From assembly GCA_963377175.1 (NCBI GenBank), contig CAUJNA010000573.1:32501-96500 (forward strand): a stretch of 64,000 bases of DNA. The letters run 5' to 3'. Below, piece after piece: positions 54,289 to 64,000 of the stretch. The notes beneath the pieces were generated by a model that was not told the DNA's origin, ran no database searches, and was given only the letters and a program-made list of their open reading frames with translations. The stretch comes from Effrenium voratum (taxonomy: Eukaryota > Sar > Dinophyceae > Suessiales > Symbiodiniaceae). Position 1 is the stretch's first letter. Each line of letters begins with the position of its first letter. The position numbers were made by a program, and so were the translations under genes.

Positions 54289-56836
54289 ATGGCCGGAGGT
54301 GGGAGCAAATCGGCCAAGGCTGATTCCAAAGCTGCCAAAAGGCCTGCTGGCGCGCCAACTTCCTTGCCAGCTACCCAGACCGCCCCTGACACGGACGCCT
54401 TGAACGCAGAGCGAGCCTTTGCTGTAGACGCTGGGGGCAAGCCGACCGGCATCCTGACGGGCAAGATTCCTAAGAAGGACATTGATAAGCTTGGCATCAA
54501 CCTCTTTGACGCGTCCCAGAACCTGTCGGTCGAGTACCTCTTCGGGGCGCTTGACGGCGCGCCGCTGGTGGATGCGATATTGGATTGGTTTACCGACGCC
54601 GATCTGGACGTGGGCTGGTACTTCAGTGCTGGCGATGGCAGCACGTGCAGGAGTATTCAAAGATCGCCGCATTCTCGAGAGCTGCAGGAGCGCACTGTTC
54701 AGATCTACAAGGAGCGGATCTGCAGAGAGGGGCTGTCGCAGCGAGTGGCAGGCCTGGCAACTTTTCATTGGGGCGTTTGCGAGTTGGCGGTTTGTTTGGC
54801 AGGGGCAGGGCTTTGTTTGCGGATTTTGGTTTAGCTGGGAGATTCCGATATTCCCGTACCTAGCACGCAATTCGCGCTAGGTGGGAGAGAGACAAGTTGG
54901 AGGTGTAGAAGTGGTTTGGTTTTACTTGACTACGTGTTGCCCTTGCTGGCCCTTTGCCCGCTTAAAAGCATTTTGGGAGACTGAGCTATCTCATCGGGTC
55001 AAGTTGGGTGTTGCTGTGCTTCTGGATTTGCAGTTCCTGTCGGGTCAGCAGGAGTTTCTTGGAGCGTTGAACACTGCGACAGGCGAAGCGGTTATGCAGT
55101 GGAAGGATGAGGAGCGCAAGTGCCCGCTTTTGGCCTTGGCTTTCAACCACCGGGGGGAAGCTTTTCATCGGGCAGATTCTGAGGTTGGTGGCATGAACAG
55201 CTATGTTGACGGAGTGCGTGCCAAGGGCTTGAGCCGGGTGCCGGTTCTGCACCCAGGAACTTCCGAGAAGGTTGTGACCAAGTTGGTGAGGCTGATGAAT
55301 GCCTACCATGGCGGCAGCGGCGCCAACTTCATTGACTATCTTCAGGAGGCAGCCGACCTGGAAAGTGCATGGAAAGCGCACGCGCTGAGCGCTTGGATCA
55401 CTTCGCACAACCCCCGCTACTCCCAGCTACAGCAGAAGCTCATTTTGAGCGCAAGCCAGTCTGCAGATTTCAACTCGTTCTTCACTTGCTGGGAGCACTA
55501 CAAGGACAGCCTTGCTTTGGTGCATGCCTTGCACAGGCTGAACATCAAGGACATGTTCTTGGAATGGTGCCACAAGAACGTGAGTTTCTTGGAGGAGTCC
55601 GCCTTTGGGGAAATGGCCATGGCTTGTCCAACATCCTGTGGAAGGTCTTGGAAGAACAGTCTGTCTCCACTGACTGTGTGCTCATTGACTTGCAGGCTGA
55701 AGACCCGAAGAATCGTGTGGTGGCAAGTTGTCGGCCCCGTCACCCAAGTGGCTGGCAAGGGTCCCCACTACAAATTGCGCCAGCTCTTTGGAGTGACCTT
55801 CTTTGCTGCGGGGTACGGAGCAGACGTGCTGCAGCATGAGGTTGTCGTTCCTGCCTGGAGTTCAAGGACCGTCAGCAAGGCCGATCAGGCTTGCTCACAG
55901 CCTCCAAATCTCCCTGCCCAGAGAAGGTCACCTTGCTTGACGTGGACGTGACGTACAACCTCAACCAGCGTGATGAGATGCTCAAGCAAAACTCAGACCG
56001 CCACACATGTGCCTTGGTAGGTTTAGACACATGTGTGCGGCTACGACGTTTGCCATTGAATTGATAACTGTATAATCGACTTTCGACCTTCGGTTCATGA
56101 ATGAAATTGAAAACTCCAATTAAAGTCTTGAAGTTGTTTGGCGTGGGGGGGGGAGACGGGGAGACAAGGAGACACTCATTCATTGCTGGGCTGGGCGGAC
56201 TGTGGAAGGTGCGACTGGTTTGCTAGGTTGGACCCCGTCTCTTTGGATTTATTATTTGCCAATTTGCCAGTGGTCAAACGCGTCAAGGCAAACCCCCCCG
56301 CTAGTTGCAATGTTTACAAGCCAGACCGCTCTTTGCTTGTTTGATTGCTTGATCAGCTTATCTTGACACGCCGCAAGGTGTTGTGGACTGCTCGCTGCAA
56401 ATCCTTCGCCCATCGGCGGACATCGAGTCGAACTTGGAGACGCAGCACCAGCGCCACAAAGACAAGGCTGAGAAGATGGCCAGGAACCTCATCACGTCGG
56501 CCATCCGACAGCGGGAGAGGGCGGAGAAGAAAAAGATCAAGGGCGGCGCCCGCAGATCCAGGCCTTCTCATGCAACAGGCGCTGAAAGAGGTAGAAGCTA
56601 TCACAAGCGCTGCTGCCAAAGCAGCAAAGGCCCAGGCTGTGAAGGAGGAGGCCTCGTCGGGCCACGCAACTTCTCAGCTGGGGATCCAAGCCGCTGCAGC
56701 AGCTGCGGCCCGCGAGGGCTCTGCCAAGTCCAGCGCCAAGTCAAAGAAGGGCAAGGGCGCTACGAACAAGAACAAGGACGACAAGGAGACAGCGACGCAG
56801 GAGGTGATGAAGCTTGGGCGTCACCTTCTCAAGTGA
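54289..56836 (+). pseudogene. Third unidentified protein of the plus-strand unit
   Basis: ATG at 54289 starts MAGGGSKSAKADSKAAKRPA. The frame continues ILTGKIPKKDIDKLGINLFD to VGWYFSAGDGS. A long frame (54940-55610) has LLDLQFLSGQQEFLGALNTA, VEVLHPG-like RVPVLHPGTSEKVVTKLVRL and LHRLNIKDMFLEWCHKNVSF. After a one-base shift near 55610 it reads LSNILWKVLEEQSVSTDCVL. Following an in-frame TGA near 55840 it reads EKVTLLDVDVTYNLNQRDEM. The final part (56383-56836) is Lys/Ala-rich with one frame change near 56545 and ends LGRHLLK and TGA. I do not recognise a domain. It directly follows the methyltransferase region on the same strand. Confidence 0.55.
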
Positions 56837-57493
56837 TCGTGACCTTGCAGCAGACGAAGTGACAAGTTGCGACGTGGCAAGGCCCCGTTAAAGACACGGC
56901 CCTGCCACGTGTTAGACACTTTTGTTTTCCGGCTCTTTCTGAGATTCCTGAGTGGCCTCAAAGGCATTTAGACATTCTGTGGCATTCAGATTCGGAGTCG
57001 GTCGCCAAAGACGCAATGTTTAGCCCTCTCAGCTTTGTGGGTGCTAGAGCTGATTTGTGGCTTATGGATTGCGGTATGGTGGCCCTCTCTTTACAAGCAC
57101 AAGTACACCGTGACATCGGTGTGACTCAAACAAGAAAAATGCGAGCTGAGCTGCATTGCTTAAGTCCCCAGAGAGTCGAGAGTCGCAACTGTCTCATTGG
57201 ATTGTTCTTCGACAGCTTCCACCACTTGAATTTTGGCTTTGTGCCGGTGCCGGTGCCGCGGCGCTTATTTCTGAGACTGAGACTTTGCATTTCTTTTGAA
57301 CTTTTGCCAGCTACTCCGCAGCCAACAGCTACTTCGATGTTGAAAGGTCAAGGATTCGGCTGAGCTCAAAGTTCGGGGATTGTTTATCTTGTTACTTGTT
57401 CACTTGTTTATTGAACAGGGGAACAGTGCGGAAGTGCATGTGTTCAGAAGCAATTCGAACGTGACGGCTGGGCAAGCTTTTGTAAATAACAAA

Positions 57494-57668
57494 CGACAGA
57501 TTGCAGATTACCACCAAGTAGGAGGCATTTGGGAAGTGAGGCTGTCAGGGCGCTTAGTTTGATCCAGGCAGACGCATGTTCATGACAGACGCCAGATTGC
57601 AGAATACCACCAACTAGGCTCATTTGGGCAGTCAGGCTGTCAAGGCGCTTAGTTTGATCCAGACGCAC
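57494..57668. repeat. Direct tandem duplication, two copies, about 96-bp period
   Basis: CAGATTGCAGATTACCACCA starts at 57497 and CAGATTGCAGAATACCACCA at 57593. Both run on to AGGCTGTCA(A/G)GGCGCTTAG and TTTGATCCAG. The copies are about 85-90 percent alike by eye. Confidence 0.9.
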
Positions 57669-57699
57669 GAACCCCATATTTGATTTCTCCCCGTTGCAG

Positions 57700-59690
57700 T
57701 TTACCAGTATGTTTGCAAATTCGCAATCCCTTGCTTGGATCCGGCAGGTCGGGGACTGGTTAGAGCGCAGTTTGGGCATCAAATTGCATCGAGGGGAAAT
57801 GGCGGACCTGACAAGTTTGCACTGGTGCGCGTGTCAGAATGTCACGAGTGATTGCAGCTTGTGTGGAACTTGCGAATGCGTGTTTTGATCCGGCATCCCG
57901 AGAACTGTTCCCCTCCCCTGCCACTTTGCCAACTACCAGCAGCTTCCCTCAAACCCCCCCCTTCTCCCAGGGTTGTTTTAATTTTCTGGGTCTGCACTCC
58001 CCCCCCCCGCGCCCAGAATTTTTACCGCCTCACCGTACAGCTGAAACCGCACGTTACGAGCCCTCAGTCATCCTCATGGAAGCACCTCAAAGAACTGTGG
58101 GCTCGCGCGATTGCACGGCAAAATTGAAAACCTAGCTGTGGCGTGCAAATAAGCGACATCCACTAGCCGTTGAAGTGTGGGACTCTGAAGATCCACCTTT
58201 CCATGTCGTAGGAAATGAACTTGCCCCCGAAATCCTGCTGTGGCGAAAGGGCAACTGGCCACTGGCTACGATGATTGATGACAAACGCGCATGAGATTCA
58301 CCCAGACCCCCGGCGGCAATGAAAAAACACGCTCCTCTGACAGCTTGGAGAGTCTGGACTGCAGCTGCTCCAGGCTCTTGGGCTTCGCATCACTCCTGGC
58401 CAGGGAGAGAGGCTAACATGGCTCAGCAAGTCAGCTGCATGACTTGACGATCAATTCCTTCTGCCACAAGTCCGCAACTCATCTTGCAGCAACCTATAAG
58501 CCGCAGAAAAGATTGGTCCAGAGCTGCCTTTGGTCTCTGTGAGAAATCTACTTCTTTCGCGCGTGACTACCAGAATGGTCTCTTTGGATAATGGTGACAT
58601 GCCATCCCGTTGCCTCAGAAGGCGGTTTGTTGATTCTAAAGCCACATTACACAGAAAACAAACAGGGGGGGGGGGTCTACATTTGCCCACACCAGCCTAG
58701 TAGGCTTGACGTGCAGTGTGACAACCGCCTCTTTGTTGAGCCCCTGGCCTTGAGTCATCAGCAGGACACACACACAGACATGAAGTGTGCCACGCCGCCA
58801 AACGAACTGGCCACCGCAGGCTGGGCACGCGACCCACGTCTGGCTTCTCCCTGGCTAGGCACAAATGTCCAACACAATCTTGCAATCCACGCATGCCCAC
58901 CACCGCCTTTGGTTTTTTTTGCCTGCACGGAACTTCTGCAGACATACTTGTGGCCTATTTGGCCCAAAGCCAGCTTTGATTGTTTTGTACCAGACACTCA
59001 TGTAGAGAAAAAGCAGCCTTGCTGAGCGCACCGCGCGCCAAATGGATTAGACTCTTATACTTTCTTACCAAGCTTGGCCATTTGACTGCGCAAGAACAGC
59101 CAGTACTCGGAATAGACCTGGGAATAAACCTGGTGATTGCAGGCCCTCCAGGACCCCCTCTTCCGAGCGTCAACTGTGGTAGCGGAGAAGGTTTTCCTTG
59201 TCAAGATGTTCACAAGTCCATGTGGAGTCGTTCGCCGCGGCACATGCAAGCCGACAACTCGGACCAAACATCTCAGCAAGCGCCAGGAGGCCCTTGACGG
59301 CAGAGGTAGTTAGATCTGGTATGAAGATCTTGTACGGAACTGGGCCACTTTTGCGGCAATCGAGAAAGAAAGACGAGGCCCAATGCTGAAAAGAAGGAAA
59401 TGCCAATACTCAGAGCATCTCGAGCATGAAACACTCGTTGATCCAGACAGGGAATCGAGCAGTTTCTTCGCTGGCACTTTCGTAAAGGGCAGCTTCAACG
59501 TCTTCCTATGCCTTGCAGCTTCTTCCGTGATTTTGTTTGAGGTCCTTCAGCGGAGACTGAAAGTAGCACGGGAAGACAGAGTGCCAGGATATAACACGCA
59601 AAGCGCTGCACGCAACAAGCAGCGCAAGAAGCCAACATGACAAGAGAAGAAAGGTATCAGGCGTGCGCGGACAGTAGCTCCGCCAAATGT
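57700..59690. other. No gene confidently recognised
   Basis: A minus-strand frame at 59406-59170 contains FIPDLTTSAVKGLLALAEMF GPSCRL and NDSTWTCEHLDKENL. This might be the C-terminal part of the Nup98-like autopeptidase domain at 60 kb, but the match is weak. A second minus-strand stretch, near 59530-59440, reads DVEAALYESASEETARFPVW. Otherwise only C-rich runs (57949, 58001) and short frames occur. Confidence 0.3.
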
Positions 59691-59699
59691 TTGCAGGAA

Positions 59700-59960
59700 A
59701 ATCGCAAGGTGCCGCTGTTCCTGTTCCACCCACGCCGCAACTCCTGGATGCGTCTCAGATTGAGACGTTCAAGAATTGGAGCAAAAACAGTTCCCTTTGT
59801 CCGATAACACCATTGCGACCTTCTTCATCATTCTTTGTGAGCTGACAGAAACATCGAGAACCCTAGTTAAAAATCCGAATCTCCGGCCTTCAGGAGGTAA
59901 TAGATCTCGAGCCTTCTACATCATCGGAAGGACCCCCCAATTTCCAGAATCACCCCCCAC
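59700..59960 (+). mobile_element. copia gag remnant C
   Basis: The first frame reads AAVPVPPTPQLLDASQIETF KNWSKN. The second, from 59776, reads QKQFPLSDNTIATFFIILCE LTETSR, then KNPNLRPSGGNRSRAFYI. The FPL.(D/E)N..A.FFI...EL block matches the gag of copia A at 7134-6871. The central part of that domain is missing, and a frameshift separates the two pieces. Confidence 0.65.
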
Positions 59961-60044
59961 GCCACGCCCACCCCACACACCCATCGTTAAAATTATATCG
60001 ATAATGATCCTCACGCGAATGGGCTTGGAAACACGTGGCCGAGC

Positions 60045-60280
60045 CTGTCAGGATAGAGCGTCAAGCTGCCACGCTCGATTCGGACATCTCGATCAAAGTC
60101 ATGGCATCGCACGTCAGTCAGTCCTGCTGCGAGAGCAAAGAAAGTGCATTGTGTGGGCTTCCTGCCTGGCCATTTGACAGAACCAAATCCATAGCGCCCA
60201 ATCTCCAAATTGTCGACCCGGCTCAGCTGCGTCTCACTCATCCTGGACATAGCTTCCTTTGGCGTGGCGCTGGAACAAGT
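60045..60280 (-). CDS. Nup98-type autopeptidase domain exons
   Basis: The minus strand reads PKEAMSRMSETQLSRVDNLE IGRYGFGSVKWPG, then after a 42-nt interruption LTDVRCHDFDRDVRIERGSL TLYPDR. This is the conserved first half of the nucleoporin Nup98 autoproteolytic domain: (V)xNFxIGRxGYGSIxFxG, TDVxxLxLDxIVxIRRxxVxVYPD. The protein acts in the nuclear pore complex. The domain's C-terminal half, including the HF-S cleavage site, and any FG repeats were not found. Exon 60166-60280 (start uncertain) ends CCAG|GCAGGA. Exon 60045-60123 ends ACAG|GCTCGG, a GC donor. Copia remnant C lies just downstream on the opposite strand, presumably in the next intron. Confidence 0.7.
60124..60165 (-). other. 42-nt GC-AG intron or in-frame insert
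   Basis: It is bounded by CCAG|GCAGGA and GCAG|GACTGA. Removing it restores VKWPG-LTDVRC of the conserved Nup98 fold. It is a multiple of three and has no stop, so it could be retained as 14 extra residues. Confidence 0.55.
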
Positions 60281-60659
60281 CAGGCAGCCAACTAGATTCC
60301 CCGCGGTGGCCAGAGCAGTGATCAAACTCTCACACCTTGAAACGTTGTGATTCTGCTGGTTCATCTGAATCGGACACCAGACATGCTCCTTACCTGTTAC
60401 CCCTCCCCTTATCCCTTTTCGGGGGCATGGTCTTGGTAATGCTGGTGGTGTTGCGCTTCTGGGGATGTTGCGCTGGATGCTGGGGATGCTGGGGGTGGAA
60501 CCGTGTCCCGGACCTCCCTCATGTGAAAGGATTTAGCCTACGAAAGAGGAACGTCTTGAATTGCCGCGCGCTACGTGGCCGCCCCCCAGCATTGTCCGAT
60601 GACATTCCTGGAAGACGGGAGCAATCAGCGTCGAATAAAAAAAAGAAACACTCGAAGGA

Positions 60660-61415
60660 ACATGTCCAATCGGAGAATGCAATGAGAGAATTTTCAAGGA
60701 AACATCCGAAGCGAAACTTCAAATGGGAAAGCTCCAAGGGGGGGTGCTGGCATTTCTCTTCAAAATGGCCTTTAGAAGTTTTCCATTAGAATGCTCCCCT
60801 TTGAAATTCCTCCATCCCCGAACATCTTCCATTTTTCGGAATGGGAAATTCAATGGGAGAAATGGGACTGTTCTACGTACGATGCACAACTCCACCCCAT
60901 CTTCGATTCAACCGCTCTACTTCTTCCTGGAATCTGAAGTAAAGCCGAGGGAAACCACAAAAGGATTCCCTTGATGTACCCAGCAAAAAATAAGCATGAG
61001 TAAGGGCGCACAAATGCACTTGAGCCAACATGGAGCACCAAGGCAACAATACGTAAAACACATCCATGAACAAGTACATGAAACATTCCAAAGGGAGAAT
61101 TCGGAGAAGTCCAATGGGAGAATTTCAAAGAAAACAATTCCAATGCAAAAAACCCAAATGTTCGCACGAGAGAAATGGGACAATTCCAAAAAAAGAAAAA
61201 TTCAATGGGAGAATTGTCAAAAGGAAAAATCCAAAGGAATGATCCCAATGGGAAAATTCCAAAAGGAGACTTCCAAAGGGAGACTTCCAATGGGAGAATT
61301 CCAACGGGAAATTCCAAAGGGAAACTTCCATGGGAAAATCTCAAAGGGAAAAGTCCAATGGGACAATTCTAATGGGACAATTCCAATGGGACACTTTCAA
61401 AAAATCCAAAGGGAC
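60660..61415. repeat. Degenerate AATTCCAAAGGGA-type array
   Basis: Variants of AATTCCAATGGGA, GACTTCCAAAGGGA and GAAACTTCCAATGGGA recur with a period of about 13-15 nt, densest at 61080-61400. Long frames over it (for example 60996-61514 plus) are products of the repeat. Confidence 0.8.
61019..61033 (-). other. Possible spliced-leader relic
   Basis: The minus strand reads CCATGTTGGCTCAAG, 14 of 15 identical to the 3' end of the dinoflagellate spliced leader (CCATTTTGGCTCAAG). The 5' seven bases of the leader do not match. Such relics arise when a trans-spliced mRNA is reintegrated as cDNA. It sits inside a degenerate array, so chance is not excluded. Confidence 0.3.
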
Positions 61416-62519
61416 GCATGTAAGAAAGCAGGCCTGCAATGTCGGCGGCCTGAGGCGAAGGCGTTAAAGTTTGCCTGCTGCCGTGCCATGCTCACTCACA
61501 TCTCACCTGGCTAAGTGTCCACTGATGGATTGCTGTAGTAGTCGGCCCGTGTAAGCTTGGGCACCAGGGATGCCGCAGCAACTTCTGTGGCGGGCGCCTC
61601 GTCACCAGACCTGAGGACAAAGGACTCGAAAAGCAACTTGTCGCACAAACCAACATTCGATCAGGGTTTTGCCCCATAAAGCTACCAGCCTATCTGGACC
61701 ATGTCTGACGATGTTGGGCTTGATCGGCTTCAGGGTAGGAGTGGCCACCTCCTACAGGATTGACAAGCACCCTTGTCATGTCTCAAAGCGAATAAACATC
61801 ATGTGCCTGTTACCTTAAAATGAACTGCTTTCATGTTAGAAATGCTACCACGACCAGGCCTCCACTGCAGCAGTCGGGGTGCCAGTTCCACCCGTCGTAC
61901 CATCTACTTGTGCATCCCACGGCCGCCTCAGACAAACCAAGACTCCAGAAATCAAACAGGTCACAAGCAAAGGATCGAAAGCCTACACGCAAGCAAGTTC
62001 GCCACCTAAAATTGGGCAGGGATAACAGGTGCAAGCAACAAAGCGCCCGCAAGCCGGTTGCCCTCAGCAGAAAGTGGCAAGAAGGGAGCAACAGCGAGCA
62101 AGAGAGCCAGAAGCCCAAGATCACACTGGTCGGATGTGCCCTTCAAACAATTCAGTGACTCGCTTCAAATACGCTAGGACATCAGAAAATAAGCAGGGTC
62201 CTATGAAAAACATCGGAAGAAGCAGGGCTGCGATCAAACATACAATGAAAGAGGCAAAGGGAGCCAAACAAAGCAGAAAGAAAAACCACAGAAACACAAG
62301 GGCAAGAGAGGAGCCGCGATATCAGGACACTGTTGAGAAAAGGCCGGGATGTGCAACTATTGGGAAAGTTAAAACAGAAATGCAGCAACCCAGCATTGGA
62401 ATAGAGAAACCCAAAGAAGGAAGACTAAGTCTGTGGAGCTTGCCCAGCGCATTTCTCCACAGTCTTTTGCAACCACCCAAACAACCCTCAAGATTTGTCT
62501 AAGAGGCGCCTGCCCCAAA

Positions 62520-62898
62520 GCGCCATGGGCTGACATCGAGAAACACTTTGGGTGCCTGCGCGCCTCAGTGGAGGAAGGCCCTCATCAAGCGTGCGTCTTG
62601 GCGAGATCGGCACTGGCGATTTGGGAGACTTTGGCTTCATGGACACGCGGAGGAACGCCTTGGCGGAAGCTGACCAGCACTGTCAGGGCAACTCAATGCT
62701 GAAAATTCGGCGGTATTGAAGGCATGTCCTGAAGACTTGTGGAAATTGCTTGTTCAGGCTGCTGCACTTGGTCAAGCAACTCACCTGTGGCATGCTTCAC
62801 CTTTGGACATACTTCGGCAAAACCGTGCGAAGGATGCGACCCCTGCTGAATTGTGTGGGGCCGCTAAAAAGAAGAACAGTTGGGGCGACCATGTATAA
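62520..62898 (+). pseudogene. Short decayed coding stretch, unidentified
   Basis: The frame at about 62600-62700 reads LGDFGFMDTRRNALAEADQH CQGNSMLK. After a one-base shift (near 62702) it reads SAVLKACPEDLWKLLVQAAA LGQATHLWHASPLDILRQNR, ending KKKNSWGDHV and TAA. It resembles in style the C-terminal ends of the plus-strand unit proteins. No family is recognised. Confidence 0.35.
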
Positions 62899-63379
62899 GT
62901 TTTAGTGCTGGGTTGGGATTCAATTAGTGTTGCTTTGGTCTTGGCTTAGTATTGCATTGGCAGTGGTTTGGCATTCTAACAGGTTGTCTTGGTTGAGAAT
63001 TTGCGAAGTACGGGGGCGGGGACCTCAGATTCAAACCCCCTGCCTTAGAAGCAAGAGGCTCCAGGGGACAACACAGATAGTGCCCAGACAGTCCTGTTTG
63101 GCTTTCGCTTCTGAAAGAGCTTATGTAAAGACAATTGATGACTGGCCACCGGGACGCAACCAGAAACTCCCTGAGATGTAAGCGCGGCAGAATTTGAAGC
63201 CTGAGGTAAGGGACAAATCTGGCATGACAAGAAAGCTGTGGAGTACTGTTCCTTGTGATTGAGATTTTAGGTGTTCCGCCTTTTTGACATTGACGATGGT
63301 GCCCGAGCAGTCGAATGTCCTTAAGGAAAAACAATTTGACACTGAAGACGGTGCCTGTAATAAACCAGGTGCCATATTA

Positions 63380-63490
63380 GCTCTGAATCAAACCGTCGGT
63401 TGTCCACAGGTATCTGGCAAATGCCCCTGCCGACTTGCTTGCAGTAAGCATGTTGTCAGCCAGGTCTCCGAGGGTGAAACATCGGGCCCT
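63380..63490 (-). pseudogene. Short coding fragment, unidentified
   Basis: The minus strand reads FTLGDLADNMLTASKSAGAF ARYLWTTDGLIQ before a stop. It is protein-like and isolated, with no continuation found on either side. It is possibly another dispersed fragment of a dinoflagellate repeat protein. Confidence 0.25.
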
Positions 63491-64000
63491 GAAGTTGGGG
63501 TTGCTGGTCGGCTACGTGGCGTGGAGCTACCGTAGGATCGAATGTGGTCCGTCCTTAATGCCAAGTACTCGAAGTAGTGTGACGATACATGATACATGAT
63601 TTCCCAGATGTCTTCAGGCCCCTCTTCACTGTTCGGCACAAGCAATTTCTCAGGGAGCTAACCCACAGTCGTCAGCTGAAATTCCCAATGAAGCTCAAGC
63701 ATCATTGCGGACGGTGGCAAGCTGAAAGAAGCACTGCGTGGAGAGCGCTCAGCCACAGAGCCCTGTCGTGTTACATATGTCGCGTGAAAATCCCCAAGCG
63801 CATCTAAGCACATCTAAGCACCTAAATTTCCTGGCTTCAACTACTTGCACAGCGTGTCCTCTGATGTGGATCTTGACGGGGTGGATGGCCGCGCCTCAAG
63901 TTCAGCAAGTGAAAATGCGTCCAGAAGTACAACCTTGAGCCGTGTGAGTGCCCCGCCTTTGTAGAAGCATCTGGCTGCGATTTCCACAAATAAGCAGAGT

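Noticed and set aside
35130..56836. Reverse transcriptase or transposase in the plus-strand unit
   Set aside because: No YxDD, DDE or RNase H motif was seen in any of the protein-like stretches.
60996..61514. A 172-codon plus-strand frame rich in Lys, Gln and Gly
   Set aside because: Repeat-derived, with the same short word decoded over and over.
63000..63060. Possible tRNA near CAGATTCAAACCCCCTGCC
   Set aside because: B-box-like word only; no A box, no acceptor pairing and no anticodon arm.

Overview
The window looks like dinoflagellate nuclear DNA, probably from a symbiodiniacean or a relative. The main evidence is splicing. Several minus-strand genes can be read across many short exons only if the introns use GC, GT and even GA donors (AG|GC, AG|GT, AG|GA) with AG|G-type acceptors, a mixture known from dinoflagellates. 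Other support comes from dinoflagellate-type Ty1/copia gag and pol remnants on both strands, abundant ankyrin-repeat exons, many degenerate short-period repeats, and a possible 3' end of the dinoflagellate spliced leader. No bacterial-style operons, rRNA genes or CRISPR arrays were seen.

Left part (0-32 kb): recognised genes are on the minus strand. Ankyrin gene A runs from at least 13.5 kb down to a stop codon at 52-54, in ten phase-consistent exons. Its 9,028-nt intron (533-9560) holds a decayed DUF3987-like ATPase gene, a decayed copia element (about 2.5-7.3 kb), pyrimidine-rich arrays, a GTGA-type array and a long GAAA/GACA microsatellite. A probable further exon is at 16.8 kb. From 18.4 to 25.7 kb a tandem array with a unit of about 120-125 bp is interrupted by about 6 kb that holds copia remnant B and a 339-codon unidentified ORF. 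Ankyrin gene B (26.2-27.1 kb) and a 2-oxoglutarate/Fe(II) oxygenase gene (27.8-28.8 kb) follow head to tail.

Middle part (33-57 kb): the recognisable coding sequence is on the plus strand, after a divergent strand switch around 32.5-35 kb that contains an AAAGACA-rich degenerate array. It forms three blocks broken by many small frameshifts: a large unidentified protein (35.1-41.9 kb), a block with an ASCH-like domain (48.7-49.0 kb) and a cytosine-C5-methyltransferase-like domain (51.7-53.3 kb), and a third unidentified protein (54.3-56.8 kb). I interpret this as a decayed large repetitive unit, possibly a mobile element carrying a methyltransferase. No reverse transcriptase or transposase was recognised in it.

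Right part (57-64 kb): a third copia gag remnant (plus strand, 59.7-59.96 kb), minus-strand exons of a Nup98-type autopeptidase domain (60.05-60.28 kb) split by a 42-nt GC-AG intron or in-frame insert, a degenerate AATTCCAAAGGGA-type array (60.7-61.4 kb), and short decayed coding pieces. Much of the remaining sequence (29.1-29.8, 41.9-43.9, 44.8-48.0, 57.7-59.7 and 61.4-62.4 kb) holds nothing I can support.
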